Origin: Guptibacillus hwajinpoensis
GTDB lineage: Bacteria > Bacillota > Bacilli > Bacillales > Guptibacillaceae
Assembly: GCF_020524165.1 (NCBI RefSeq)
Contig: NZ_JAIVKU010000003.1
Location: forward strand, 80,135 to 144,134
DNA: 64,000 nt
Reading direction: 5' to 3'
Below, in pieces: positions 45,871-53,870 of this stretch. Made by a program: the position numbers and the translations under genes. The notes beneath the pieces are model-generated. The model was given only the letters and a program-made list of their open reading frames with translations, was not told where the DNA came from and did no database searches. Within the stretch, counting starts at the first letter, position 1. Every line of letters begins with the position of its first letter.

Positions 45871-46338
45871 ATGCCAAAAGGTGATGGTGGACTCATTGCA
45901 CAAAATAAGAAAGCAAGACACGATTATTCCGTTATTGAAACGTACGAAGCAGGGTTGGTCCTACAGGGAACAGAAATTAAATCCATCAGGGCAAGACGCG
46001 TAAACCTGAAAGACTCTCACGCCATTATTCGTAAAGGAGAAATCTTTCTCTTGAATATGCACATCAATGAATATGAGCAGGGAAATCGTTTTAATCACGA
46101 TCCAACCCGTACTCGTAAGCTATTGATGAAGCGGAAAGAGATTGATAAGCTCATTGGCCTAACGAAAGAACAGGGCTACACGGTGATTCCACTTAAAGTT
46201 TATATCAAAAATGGCTACGCGAAAGTACTTTTAGGCCTTGCAAAAGGTAAGAAGAAGTACGATAAGCGTCAGGATTTAAAAGATAAGACGATGAAGCGTG
46301 AAGTGGACAAAGCGTTGAAAGAACGTCAGCGGATATAG
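45871..46338 (+). CDS. smpB: SsrA-binding protein SmpB
   Basis: 155-aa tmRNA-binding protein needed for ribosome rescue. The OB-fold body has [37 protein letters not shown] and the strand-loop [17 protein letters not shown]. The C-terminal basic tail that enters the mRNA channel is [23 protein letters not shown] 45871 ([19 protein letters not shown]) behind GAGAGGGGGG is used rather than a TTG at 45853. ssrA follows 100 bases downstream. Confidence 0.97.
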   Translation: MPKGDGGLIAQNKKARHDYSVIETYEAGLVLQGTEIKSIRARRVNLKDSHAIIRKGEIFLLNMHINEYEQGNRFNHDPTRTRKLLMKRKEIDKLIGLTKEQGYTVIPLKVYIKNGYAKVLLGLAKGKKKYDKRQDLKDKTMKREVDKALKERQRI

Positions 46339-46345
46339 TTTCCAT

Positions 46346-46373
46346 TTGATTGGAAGCTGATCTATGTTATAAT
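46346..46373 (+). promoter_or_regulatory. ssrA promoter
   Basis: TTGATT (46346-46351), 16-base spacer and consensus TATAAT (46368-46373), 66 bases before the mature tmRNA 5' end. Confidence 0.7.
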
Positions 46374-46439
46374 AAAAATTACCGAAACAACATATGAAGC
46401 TTAACTGCTTACCCGTTTTCGGTTCTCATTTTCTTACAT

Positions 46440-46798
46440 GGGGACGTTACGGATTCGACAGGGGTAGGTCGAGCTTAAGTCGCGAGTCGAGTTGGCGAGC
46501 TACGTTAAAAACGCCATGCCTATAACTGGCAAAGAAAACAACAACTTCGCACTAGCAGCGTAAGCTGTTTTGCGGTTCCTCCCTCCATCGCCCATGTGGT
46601 AGGGTAAGGGACTCAACTTAAGTGGGATACGCCAACAATCCACCGTCTGAGGAAAGTTGGAAGAGATTAATCAGACTAGCTACAAGGAAGCCTGTCGTTG
46701 GGCTGAATTGTAGTGAAACGCTAATATAACGACTACACTCGTAGAAGCTTAAGTGCCGATACTTCTGGACGTGGGTTCGACTCCCACCGTCTCCACCA
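46440..46798 (+). ncRNA. ssrA: tmRNA (transfer-messenger RNA)
   Basis: 359-nt tmRNA. The 5' GGGGACG pairs with 3' CGTCTCC followed by ACCA, making the alanyl-tRNA-like acceptor; the T-arm GGGTTCGACTCCC is just before it. The internal message starts at GGC 46528 and stops at TAA 46561-46563, encoding GKENNNFALAA after the charged alanine. This is shorter than the B. subtilis tag but has the same ALAA degradation end recognised by ClpXP. Pseudoknot-type pairing is expected in the remaining GC-rich stretches. Confidence 0.97.
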
Positions 46799-46820
46799 AA
46801 TACATATTTGGTGGTTTTTT
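46793..46820 (+). terminator. Terminator of ssrA
   Basis: CCACCAAAT (46793-46801) / ATTTGGTGG (46806-46814) then TTTTTT; the left arm includes the mature CCA end. Confidence 0.85.
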
Positions 46821-46844
46821 ATTTGGAAAAAATCATCTCAATGA

Positions 46845-46869
46845 AAAAGCCCAGAGCTCTGGGCTTTTC
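46845..46869. terminator. Palindromic terminator, mainly for the minus-strand DUF4188 gene
   Basis: AAAAGCCCAGAG / CTCTGGGCTTTT with no unpaired centre, between convergent units. Confidence 0.8.
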
Positions 46870-46874
46870 TAGAA

Positions 46875-47366
46875 TTAATTCACTTTTTCTGTATGCTTCC
46901 CCTGGAGACGTTTCCTAAAAGAATTGGCTTGAGGGGTAACCGCAACACGACCGAGGGCTTTACTTAATCCAAAGGGAGGCATATTGCCATAAAGGGTTTC
47001 ATAGTGAGAACTCGAAAGGACATAAGTTTCATGATAGATCCCAACAGCGCGGTTATTGCCAACCTTTTGATTAAAGTTCTTCCATGCTTTCAAATGAACT
47101 TGACCATGGGCGTATTGACGAAGGTCTTCAGATGAGCGCCAGTATTGAAGAAGTAGCGTTGTTCGGAAGCTAAAGAAATTTTCCATAGAAAGGCAACCTA
47201 ACTGCTTGTTGATGCTAAGCTCACGAATCATGCCAGGCATCGCAAGGAAAACAGGAAGCCACTTATGCACAGCCCACCATTGATTGACTCGCATACCTAT
47301 GAGAAAGACCACAATGTCCTGCCCTTTATCTACCGTGTAGCGCCCGCTAAAGACTTGATTAGCCAT
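46875..47366 (-). CDS. DUF4188-family protein (putative monooxygenase-like)
   Basis: 163 aa. It has the DUF4188 layout: IVVFLIGMRVNQWWAVHKWLPVF near the start, LLLQYWRSSEDLRQYAHG in the middle and WKNFNQKVGNNRAVGIYHETY towards the end. The fold is thought to be a dimeric alpha/beta barrel like YcaC/antibiotic-monooxygenase proteins; activity is unproven. ATG 47366 is chosen for its GGGAGGAAAGAGG site; a longer frame would overlap padR needlessly. It overlaps the end of the PadR gene by 8 bases, so it is co-regulated with it. Confidence 0.75.
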   Translation of the reverse strand: MANQVFSGRYTVDKGQDIVVFLIGMRVNQWWAVHKWLPVFLAMPGMIRELSINKQLGCLSMENFFSFRTTLLLQYWRSSEDLRQYAHGQVHLKAWKNFNQKVGNNRAVGIYHETYVLSSSHYETLYGNMPPFGLSKALGRVAVTPQANSFRKRLQGKHTEKVN

Positions 47367-47919
47367 TCCTCTTTCCTCCCTGAAGTGAATTTTTGGCATC
47401 ATTAGCCCATTCAGAAGCTGCTTGCGTTGTCCGTATCCCATAATCTAATGTTAGCAGCCAGAATTTTGCATCTTTCTGATCCCCATATGTCCCACGTATC
47501 ATTTCTTCAATTGCGAGATAAGTATTGAGACGTTCCTCTAGTTTTGTGTGGTAATGATCTAATTGGTTTAAGGTCATTTCAGTGCTCTGGTGATGACTGA
47601 AAAAAAGTTTAAGCAAAAGCTCATTTTTTTCTACGCCAATTTCCTGAATTGGCGTTTCCATCCAATTTTGAAGAGACTGCCAACCTAATGAAGTTAATTG
47701 ATATTTCTTTTTATCAGGCTTTCCAGACTCGCTCTGCTTTTGCACCGTGATGAGTTCTTCATCGAGTAGATTTTTTAGCGTCGGATAAATTTGCCCGTAG
47801 CTGATTTTCCAGAAATGATTTAAACTTTCATCCATCATCTTTTTCATTGAATATCCCGTTTGACAACCGATTGTTAACAATCCAAGAATGGCATATTTCG
47901 TATGAATTTGCTTTTCCAC
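47359..47919 (-). CDS. PadR-family transcriptional regulator
   Basis: 186 aa. Residues ~1-85 form the PadR winged HTH (KYAILGLLTIGCQTGYSMKKMM, FWKISYGQIYPTLKNLLDEELI), followed by a helical C-terminal dimerisation domain (PadR family 2 type, HHQSTEMTLNQLDHYHTKLEERL region). GTG 47919 is taken as start because it begins the family alignment (VEKQIHTKYAILG); an upstream in-frame ATG at 47967 lies inside the operator and is unlikely. It controls, by inference, itself and the downstream DUF4188 gene. PadR proteins usually respond to phenolics or drugs. Confidence 0.88.
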   Translation of the reverse strand: MEKQIHTKYAILGLLTIGCQTGYSMKKMMDESLNHFWKISYGQIYPTLKNLLDEELITVQKQSESGKPDKKKYQLTSLGWQSLQNWMETPIQEIGVEKNELLLKLFFSHHQSTEMTLNQLDHYHTKLEERLNTYLAIEEMIRGTYGDQKDAKFWLLTLDYGIRTTQAASEWANDAKNSLQGGKRNG

Positions 47920-47932
47920 GTATTCACACCCT

Positions 47933-47962
47933 ATATCTATATGATACATATCATTTAGATAT
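47933..47962. promoter_or_regulatory. 30-bp nested palindrome, probable PadR operator
   Basis: ATATCTA (47933-47939) and ATGATA (47941-47946) are mirrored by TATCAT (47949-47954) and TAGATAT (47956-47962) around a CA centre, with a single T/T mismatch per side. It lies 14 bases upstream of the PadR GTG and overlaps the likely start region of its transcript. Confidence 0.75.
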
Positions 47963-48067
47963 ATCATACATGATTTTCAAAGATATGGAAAGTTTGTGTT
48001 TGGAATTGTCCGATTTTTACCCATGTTAATAAAAGAAGCCGCCCATATGGACGGCTTGTTTTATTAA

Positions 48068-48187
48068 TCAATTCGGTGCTGCCTTTGTTACCTCTAATTC
48101 ACGCTGATTAAAAACCTTTTTTGCAATCGTAAGCGCATTGTATTCCATCAATTTATCTAGCCCTAGTTTCATGCGATCATTTTCCAT
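48068..48187 (-). CDS. Small protein, 39 aa
   Basis: MENDRMKLGLDKLMEYNALT... is preceded by CTGGAGG at 9-10 bases and followed by a terminator-like hairpin (AAGCCG...CGGCTT, 48037-48056 region) with a T run on the minus strand. It is charged and helical, with no membrane segment. I do not recognise a family. Proper translation and termination signals on both sides make it a better candidate than chance. It lies between the PadR and LysR genes. Confidence 0.5.
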   Translation of the reverse strand: MENDRMKLGLDKLMEYNALTIAKKVFNQRELEVTKAAPN

Positions 48188-48303
48188 TGTAAAAGCCTCC
48201 AGGTGTCTATCCTTTAGTAAGATCACGTATCCTAATATAACGCTAGAAGGCTTTGGTGTGAAATCCCGATTATGAACCACGACTATGCATCATCGGTATG
48301 GAG

Positions 48304-49182
48304 CTAGATTGACGAGGTAATGTAGTTAATGAAAGCACGTGAAGCATAAGAAATGTATTTTTCTTTTCTTAGGATAATGCCAAGTTCCCATGGAATTTCT
48401 GGATCCACGAGTGGAATGGAAACGACATTGGTCTGATTAATTTTCGAAAGAATGGATTTAGGGAAAAAGGTAATTCCTAGATTGTGACTCACCATATCGC
48501 TAATAAAATCCCATTGTGAGCTAACGTATGAGATATGAGGTTCAAAACCAGCCTGACGACATTGCTCAATCATTTGATCGTGTAGCATAAAATCTTCACT
48601 AAATAAGATGATCTGCTCATTTCGTAAATCGCTGATTGAGACTTCATTTTTTTCTGCGAATGGATGCGTACTGTGGACAAACAGCATTAATTCTTCCTTT
48701 TTGAATGGAAGTGTTTCAAATTTTGTTTCATCGACAGGTAAGAGTCCCACTGCAAAATCCAGTTCACCGTCGAGAATTTTTTGTTGGGCAATGTTGGCAC
48801 CGTGCTCCATTAGTTCAATCGTAATATCAGGATAGAGTTCTTGAAACCCCTTCAAAATTTTAGGGAAGTAGAGAGCTCCAATCAGTGGTGGAAGGCCGAC
48901 TTTAATGTGTCCTTTCTTTAAATTCATCATGTCATATAAATGGGAAGAAAGATCGTCAACCATGTTCAGTATTTTTTCACCTTGCAAATACACGATTTTC
49001 CCTGCATCGGTAAGCTCACTTGATCGTGCCGAGCGATCGAGTAGCTCAACATCTAACTCAGCTTCTAAACTTTTTACCATTTTACTTAATGTTGGCTGTG
49101 AGATGTAGAGCGAGTGTGAGGCTTTTGTGAAGCTCTTTTGCTTCGCTACTTCAACGAAATAGGCTAGTTGCTTAATGTCCAT
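48304..49182 (-). CDS. LysR-family regulator (CidR/YwbI-like)
   Basis: 292-aa LTTR. The N-terminal HTH is MDIKQLAYFVEVAKQKSF and TKASHSLYISQPTLSKMVKSLE (residues ~1-60); the periplasmic-binding-like effector domain covers ~90-290 (VGLPPLIGALYFPKIL, DFAVGLLPVDETKFE). The sequence is closest in style to YwbI/CidR, a regulator of cid/lrg-type holin genes, but no cidAB lies beside it. It is divergent from the DJ-1/PfpI gene, with an inverted-repeat operator between them. Confidence 0.88.
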   Translation of the reverse strand: MDIKQLAYFVEVAKQKSFTKASHSLYISQPTLSKMVKSLEAELDVELLDRSARSSELTDAGKIVYLQGEKILNMVDDLSSHLYDMMNLKKGHIKVGLPPLIGALYFPKILKGFQELYPDITIELMEHGANIAQQKILDGELDFAVGLLPVDETKFETLPFKKEELMLFVHSTHPFAEKNEVSISDLRNEQIILFSEDFMLHDQMIEQCRQAGFEPHISYVSSQWDFISDMVSHNLGITFFPKSILSKINQTNVVSIPLVDPEIPWELGIILRKEKYISYASRAFINYITSSI

Positions 49183-49225
49183 TTAGAAGCTCCTGTCTCT
49201 ATTCCCCATCACAATGAGAAATGCA

Positions 49226-49254
49226 TTATGGTTTATTGTAGTCGCAAATCATAA
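49226..49254. promoter_or_regulatory. LysR-type operator candidate between divergent genes
   Basis: TTATGGTTT (49226-49234) and AAATCATAA (49246-49254) form 9-bp arms with one mismatch and an 11-base spacer, the size expected for an LTTR box. A further palindrome TTACATATGTAA is at 49304-49315 on the DJ-1/PfpI side. Confidence 0.6.
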
Positions 49255-49366
49255 GCGAATTCAACCATTGACGGAGATTCTCTCCCTATTTTTGCTAGAT
49301 CCGTTACATATGTAAAAAAAAGGGGTATTGATAGAGGCAAACAAATTTCTGTTGGAGGTGCTTGTT

Positions 49367-49927
49367 TTGAGTAAAAAAGTATTAATTCTTTCAGGTGATG
49401 CTGTTGAAGCTCTTGAGATTTTTTACCCATACTATCGTTGTCTTGAGGAAGGGTTTGACGTGACGATTGCATCACCAACCGTTAAAAAACTCCAAACGGT
49501 ATGTCATGATTTTACGGATGAAATGGAAACGTTTGTTGAAAAACAAGCCTATGGAATTGAATCACATGCTTCGTTTGCTGACATTAAGCCCTCAGAGTAT
49601 GATGGATTAATTATTCCAGGCGGACGTGCCCCAGAATACATTCGAATGGACGAGAATGTACCAGACATCGTGAGACACTTTTTTGAAGAAAATAAACCAG
49701 TAGGGGCAATTTGTCACGCGGCTCAGGTACTGAATGTCGTTCCAGATATCATGAAGGATCGCGAATATACGGCCTATCCAGCTTGTAAACCAGATGTCAC
49801 TGCTTGTGGCGCTACATATATCGATGAGAAAGTTCATACGCGTGATAATCTCGTCTCAGGACAGGCATGGCCCGATTTACCTGGATTTATGAAAGAATTT
49901 CTGAGACTAATGAAAGAGTTATCTTAA
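49367..49927 (+). CDS. DJ-1/PfpI-family protein
   Basis: 186-aa class I glutamine-amidotransferase-like protein. The nucleophile elbow is GAICHAAQVL, giving the reactive cysteine, and the acidic partner lies in SGDAVEALEIFYPYY. The segment LIIPGGRAPEYIR is typical of PfpI/YhbO proteins, whose proposed roles are stress protection, deglycase or protease activity. TTG 49367 is used because TTGGAGGTG is 6 bases upstream and MSKKVLILSGD starts the family alignment. The divergent LysR gene suggests regulation by it. Confidence 0.88.
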   Translation: MSKKVLILSGDAVEALEIFYPYYRCLEEGFDVTIASPTVKKLQTVCHDFTDEMETFVEKQAYGIESHASFADIKPSEYDGLIIPGGRAPEYIRMDENVPDIVRHFFEENKPVGAICHAAQVLNVVPDIMKDREYTAYPACKPDVTACGATYIDEKVHTRDNLVSGQAWPDLPGFMKEFLRLMKELS

Positions 49928-49946
49928 TAAATTGTTGGAATTAAAT

Positions 49947-49980
49947 ACACGAACCGCTTTTCTAGCGTTTCGTGTTTTTT
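49947..49980 (+). terminator. Terminator of the DJ-1/PfpI gene
   Basis: ACACGAACCGCT / AGCGTTTCGTGT stem with one mismatch, then TTTTTT. Confidence 0.85.
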
Positions 49981-49984
49981 AATT

Positions 49985-50536
49985 TTAAGGATATTTTGTT
50001 TGACCAATTGCAGAAATAACCGCTCCTGTAGCCTGAATCCAACTTCCGACTATATTAATATTTTCACCATCTTCGTTTCTTAATCCTTTAGCTCCAGCAT
50101 ATGCTTGCAAGGAATTACCTGTAGCTTGTAGGGAATTTCCGTATATACTATAAAGTACTGCTGCACTAGGGGGTGATTCCAGTGCTTGAGCTAGAGAAGT
50201 AGCCCCTCCTAAAGCCTGAAGCAGGTTACCATCAATATCAAGTTTAATTTTTGTTTGTACATCTAAATCAAGTAGTATTCCGGAAATAACGGTAGAGTTT
50301 CCAATCGCTTGTATTTCATTTCCTATTTTATCGAGAGAAAGCTCCTTAATTGTGTCAGCCAAAATGGCATTTCCCGTTGCCTGAAGCACATTGCCTATTA
50401 AATTTAAGCTGTTTAATATTTCGGAACTAATTGTAAAAAAAGATGATATGCCAATAGCTGAAATAACTGTACCAGTAGCTTGAATCCATGATCCGAAGAC
50501 AGCTTTTAGCTGATCTTGTTCATTTTCATTATTCAT
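49985..50536 (-). CDS. Repetitive DUF6944-like protein
   Basis: 183 aa with six to seven copies of a G-[NS]-x-[LI]-Q-A-x-G unit: GSWIQATG, GNVLQATG, GNEIQAIG, GNLLQALG, GNSLQATG-NSLQAYAG and GSWIQATG. The first and last units are nearly the same 15-residue sequence (GSWIQATG-VISAIG). There is no signal peptide. It matches what I recall of the DUF6944 'repetitive protein' group of Bacillaceae. Function unknown; the regular glycine and hydrophobic pattern suggests a stacked repeat or self-assembling structure. AT-rich compared with its neighbours. Confidence 0.65.
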   Translation of the reverse strand: MNNENEQDQLKAVFGSWIQATGTVISAIGISSFFTISSEILNSLNLIGNVLQATGNAILADTIKELSLDKIGNEIQAIGNSTVISGILLDLDVQTKIKLDIDGNLLQALGGATSLAQALESPPSAAVLYSIYGNSLQATGNSLQAYAGAKGLRNEDGENINIVGSWIQATGAVISAIGQTKYP

Positions 50537-50660
50537 AGCTTAACCGCCTACTCTATTGTTCTCCGTTATTTATACTATACATTCTAGCCACTTCTTGTTA
50601 ATGAATGTCAGTATGAACCTCTCTTGTTAAGACCATCATATAGCTAAGGAGGTGAAGGGA

Positions 50661-50819
50661 ATGGCATTAGATGTGTTGTGCGAAGTCGCTAACTGCGTTC
50701 ACAATCGTAATGGGAAAAACTGTGGAGCAGAGGAAATCTATGTTGTCAGTCATCAGGGGAATAAAGCACGTAATAGTGAAGAAACCGACTGTAAAACATT
50801 TGAGCCTGGCACCCTTTAA
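50661..50819 (+). CDS. DUF1540 cysteine-containing mini-protein
   Basis: 52 aa with the DUF1540 cysteine spacing: LCEVANCVHNRNGKNCGAEE carries three cysteines, followed by IYVVSHQG and a final DCKTF. Such modules are presumed to bind a metal. A near-ideal RBS AAGGAGGTG lies 6 bases before the ATG, and a terminator follows. Overlapping longer frames in other registers have no such features. Confidence 0.82.
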   Translation: MALDVLCEVANCVHNRNGKNCGAEEIYVVSHQGNKARNSEETDCKTFEPGTL

Positions 50820-50846
50820 ACTCTTCCAAGCATTATGGATAAAGCC

Positions 50847-50885
50847 GAAGCCGTCCTCTTGAGAGGATGGCTTCTATTTGTTTTG
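50847..50885 (+). terminator. Terminator of the DUF1540 gene
   Basis: GAAGCC-TCCTC / GAGGA-GGCTTC stem followed by TATTTGTTTT. Confidence 0.75.
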
Positions 50886-50944
50886 AAGCCATTATGATCC
50901 CTAAAAGCGACACTAATCCGAACTTTCGCAAAAAGTTTACAATT

Positions 50945-50990
50945 TAATTTCAGATAATTGTTTGCGTTAAAGTGCGAAAACTAGTATCAT
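50945..50990 (+). promoter_or_regulatory. ilvD promoter with CodY-like motif
   Basis: TTGCGT (50962-50967), 17-base spacer, TATCAT (50985-50990). Just upstream TAATTTCAGATAATT (50945-50959) differs from the CodY consensus AATTTTCWGAAAATT at three positions. ilvD is a CodY target in B. subtilis, which supports the reading. Confidence 0.6.
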
Positions 50991-51057
50991 CAAAGAATAT
51001 AAATTTTGAATTAATTAAATTGTCTAATTTTATGAGTGATTTGGAAGGGTGATTGGA

Positions 51058-52752
51058 ATGGAAGGCAAAAAAGATCTTCGAATCAGAAGTAAAGTGATCA
51101 GTGAAGGTGTAAACCGTGTACCTAACCGCTCCATGCTTCGAGCAGTCGGTTTTACAGATGAAGATTTTAAGAAACCAATGATTGGTGTAGCGAGTACCTG
51201 GAGTGAAGTTACACCGTGTAATGTACATATTGATAGCCTTGCACGAGAAGCGAAAGCGGGTGCTAAGGATAACGGCGGCGCGCCAATGATTTTTAACACG
51301 ATTACTGTTTCAGATGGGATTGCAATGGGACATGAAGGGATGTTCTACTCTTTGCCAAGTCGCGAGATCATTGCGGATTCAATTGAAACGGTTACGAATG
51401 CGGAACGTCTTGATGGTATTGTAGCGATTGGCGGCTGTGACAAAACAACGCCAGGATGCTTAATCGCAATTGGCCGCATGAACATTCCATCCGTTTATGT
51501 GTACGGAGGAACGATTCAGCCAGGAAAATTGAATGGAAATGATATCGACATTGTTTCGTCATTCGAAGCGGTTGGCCAATACCAGGCGGGAACAATTAAC
51601 GATGAAGAGTTACACAAAGTTGAATGTTCTGCATGTCCGGGCGCAGGAGCATGTGGCGGCATGTATACGGCCAACACAATGGCATCTGCGGTTGAAGCAC
51701 TTGGAATGAGTATTCCTGGCTCCTCATCTACGCCAGCAGTAAATGACTATAAAGAATCAGAGTGTCGTCAAGCTGGTGAGCTAGTGGTTTCACTTCTTGA
51801 AAAAGAGATCTATCCTCGTGACATTATGACAAAAGAAGCATTCGAGAATGCAATCACGGTTGTCATGGCTCTTGGTGGTTCAACAAATGCCTTCTTACAT
51901 TTAACAGCAATGGCTCACTCAGCTGGTGTAGATTTATCACTTGATGATTTTGAGCGCGTTCGCGAACGTGTTCCATACATTGCGGATATGAAGCCAAGCG
52001 GTAAATATGTCATGCAGGATCTATATGAAATTGGCGGCGTACCTGCTGTCATGAAGCTTCTTCATGAGCATGGCTTGCTTCATGGCGATTGCCTTACTGT
52101 AACGGGGAAGACAGTGGCAGAAAACCTTGCTGATGCACCATCACTGAAAGAAGGACAAGAAATTATTCGCTCTCTAAATAATCCGATTAAAGCAAGCGGC
52201 CCACTTGTTGTTCTTCGAGGGAATCTAGCTCCCGAAGGTTCAGTTGCAAAAATGTCTGGTCAAAAGATTAGTCATTTTGAAGGACCAGCTCGCGTTTATA
52301 ATAATGAAGCTGAAGCAACGGCAGCGATTGAAGCGGATGATATTAAAGAAGGTGATGTTCTCGTCATTCGCAATGTAGGACCTAAAGGCGGACCGGGTAT
52401 GCCAGAGATGCTTTCCATCACTTCCATGATTGTGGGAAAAGGGTTGAATGGTAAAGTAGCGCTTATGACAGACGGTCGTTTCTCAGGAGGATCGCACGGA
52501 TTTGTAATCGGACACGTCTCGCCAGAAGCATTTGTAGGTGGACCAATTGGCCTCTTAAAAGAAGGCGACACCATTACAATCGATAGTGAAAAGCAACAAA
52601 TCAATTTTGATGTAACAGACGAAGAGCTCGAGCGTCGCCGTGCTGAATGGGTACGCCCAGAGCTTCGATATAAGACAGGTATTCTCGGTAAATATGCTCG
52701 ACTCGTTTCCTCTTCTGCTAAAGGTGCAGTGACAGATCTTGATCTTGAGTAA
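51058..52752 (+). CDS. ilvD: Dihydroxy-acid dehydratase
   Basis: 564-aa iron-sulfur dehydratase of valine, leucine and isoleucine synthesis. Cluster-binding cysteines lie in [19 protein letters not shown] and [18 protein letters not shown]; the C-terminal substrate region contains [23 protein letters not shown] (partly quoted). ATG 51058 follows GGAAGGGTG; an upstream in-frame GTG at 51049 overlaps that site. It stands alone, away from the ilvBHC-leu operon, with its own promoter and terminator. Confidence 0.97.
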   Translation: MEGKKDLRIRSKVISEGVNRVPNRSMLRAVGFTDEDFKKPMIGVASTWSEVTPCNVHIDSLAREAKAGAKDNGGAPMIFNTITVSDGIAMGHEGMFYSLPSREIIADSIETVTNAERLDGIVAIGGCDKTTPGCLIAIGRMNIPSVYVYGGTIQPGKLNGNDIDIVSSFEAVGQYQAGTINDEELHKVECSACPGAGACGGMYTANTMASAVEALGMSIPGSSSTPAVNDYKESECRQAGELVVSLLEKEIYPRDIMTKEAFENAITVVMALGGSTNAFLHLTAMAHSAGVDLSLDDFERVRERVPYIADMKPSGKYVMQDLYEIGGVPAVMKLLHEHGLLHGDCLTVTGKTVAENLADAPSLKEGQEIIRSLNNPIKASGPLVVLRGNLAPEGSVAKMSGQKISHFEGPARVYNNEAEATAAIEADDIKEGDVLVIRNVGPKGGPGMPEMLSITSMIVGKGLNGKVALMTDGRFSGGSHGFVIGHVSPEAFVGGPIGLLKEGDTITIDSEKQQINFDVTDEELERRRAEWVRPELRYKTGILGKYARLVSSSAKGAVTDLDLE

Positions 52753-52763
52753 ATGTTAATGCG

Positions 52764-52803
52764 AAAGCCAGCTTCCTTCTATGTGAAGGAGCTGGCTTTT
52801 TTT
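52764..52803 (+). terminator. Terminator of ilvD
   Basis: AAAGCCAGCT-CCTTC / GAAGG-GCTGGCTTT stem, TTTTTTT tail. Confidence 0.92.
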
Positions 52804-52892
52804 GATGGAAGTTTATTCTAGAAAGGAGATAGCGGTTAAGTGGAGAATGAGTTTTATTAGAAAAAATATAAGGTAGAGGAGTGAGTACCAGT

Positions 52893-53870
52893 TTGATAAA
52901 GAAAGAACACGAGCCCCCGCTACACCTCCACAAATTAAGTACCTTATTAAATCGCCTGCCTTCCCATCATTTACGCTTTGATGAAGTAAAGGAGCAGCTT
53001 TCCATGTACCAGGCAGGAATTTCAGGTGAAAAATCTCTAAATTTCCCGCTAAGTTTTTTAGATGATAAGCGGTTTTCGATTTATCATGACCTGCGTCTTT
53101 TTGACGGCGTTCATTATTTTCAAATCGATACGCTTGTTGTGTCTCAGCACTATCTTCTCATTCTTGAAGTGAAAAATATCTCTGGGACTCTTATGTTTGA
53201 TCCCTCTTTCAACCAGCTCATTCGCATTTCTGACACGAAAGAAGAAGCCTTTCCAAATCCCCTTACTCAGGTGGAGCGCCAGTGCTCCCAACTTCGAGCT
53301 TTGCTTCAAAAAATAAATATTCCAGATGTACCTATTGAAACGCTTATTGTGGTCGCTAATCGAAGAGCGGTTTTGAAAGCGACAGAGGAGGTTCAGTTCA
53401 TCTCTTCAAAAGTCATTCGGAGCGAGTACCTGCCGACAAAAGTGAAGCTGCTGGATAAGCGGTATAGTGATGAGCGTTTGACGGTGAAGGAAGTACGAAA
53501 GTTAGGGCGTACTCTTGTTAAGCTACATGAGCCGCTTGACCGAGACGTTCTGAAGCGTTTTTCAATTACTCGGGAAGACTTGCTTATTGGCGTCGCGTGT
53601 CCTTCATGTGCTCGTCTTGCTATGCTGAGGCTGCATGGGAGGTGGTATTGCGAAATATGTGGCACTTATTCGCGTGATGCTCACTTAAGGGCGCTTCGAG
53701 ATTATGCGCTCCTTGTGTCTAAAGAGATTACGAATCAGGAGGTGAGGCGGTTTTTGAGGATGGATTCCGGAGATGCTACTACACGTTTATTAAGATCATT
53801 AAATCTAGAGTCAACTGGATCAACAAAAGGGAGGCGCTATAAGCTGGATTTTGACGTTTCGCGGAATTAA
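52893..53870 (+). CDS. NERD-domain protein with C-terminal zinc-ribbon
   Basis: 325 aa. Residues ~35-150 form a nuclease-related (NERD) domain with IYHDLRLFDGVHYFQIDTLV and the PD-(D/E)xK-like LLILEVKNISG. A four-cysteine zinc ribbon lies at ~240-265 (CPSCARLAML...WYCEICG), and the C-terminal ~60 residues are helical. Family members are presumed DNA- or RNA-processing enzymes. TTG 52893 is preferred since TAGAGGAGTGAG is upstream; a GTG at 52881 lies within that site. Its stop falls inside the first unit of the phased repeats. Confidence 0.85.
   Translation: MIKKEHEPPLHLHKLSTLLNRLPSHHLRFDEVKEQLSMYQAGISGEKSLNFPLSFLDDKRFSIYHDLRLFDGVHYFQIDTLVVSQHYLLILEVKNISGTLMFDPSFNQLIRISDTKEEAFPNPLTQVERQCSQLRALLQKINIPDVPIETLIVVANRRAVLKATEEVQFISSKVIRSEYLPTKVKLLDKRYSDERLTVKEVRKLGRTLVKLHEPLDRDVLKRFSITREDLLIGVACPSCARLAMLRLHGRWYCEICGTYSRDAHLRALRDYALLVSKEITNQEVRRFLRMDSGDATTRLLRSLNLESTGSTKGRRYKLDFDVSRN

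Noticed and set aside
46440..46798. tmRNA message read as gca aag aaa aca
   Set aside because: That frame stops after eight codons without an ALAA-type end; the GGC frame gives a proper tag.
50671..50862. A 63-codon plus-strand frame
   Set aside because: It is out of register with the DUF1540 gene, which has the RBS and the cysteine motif.
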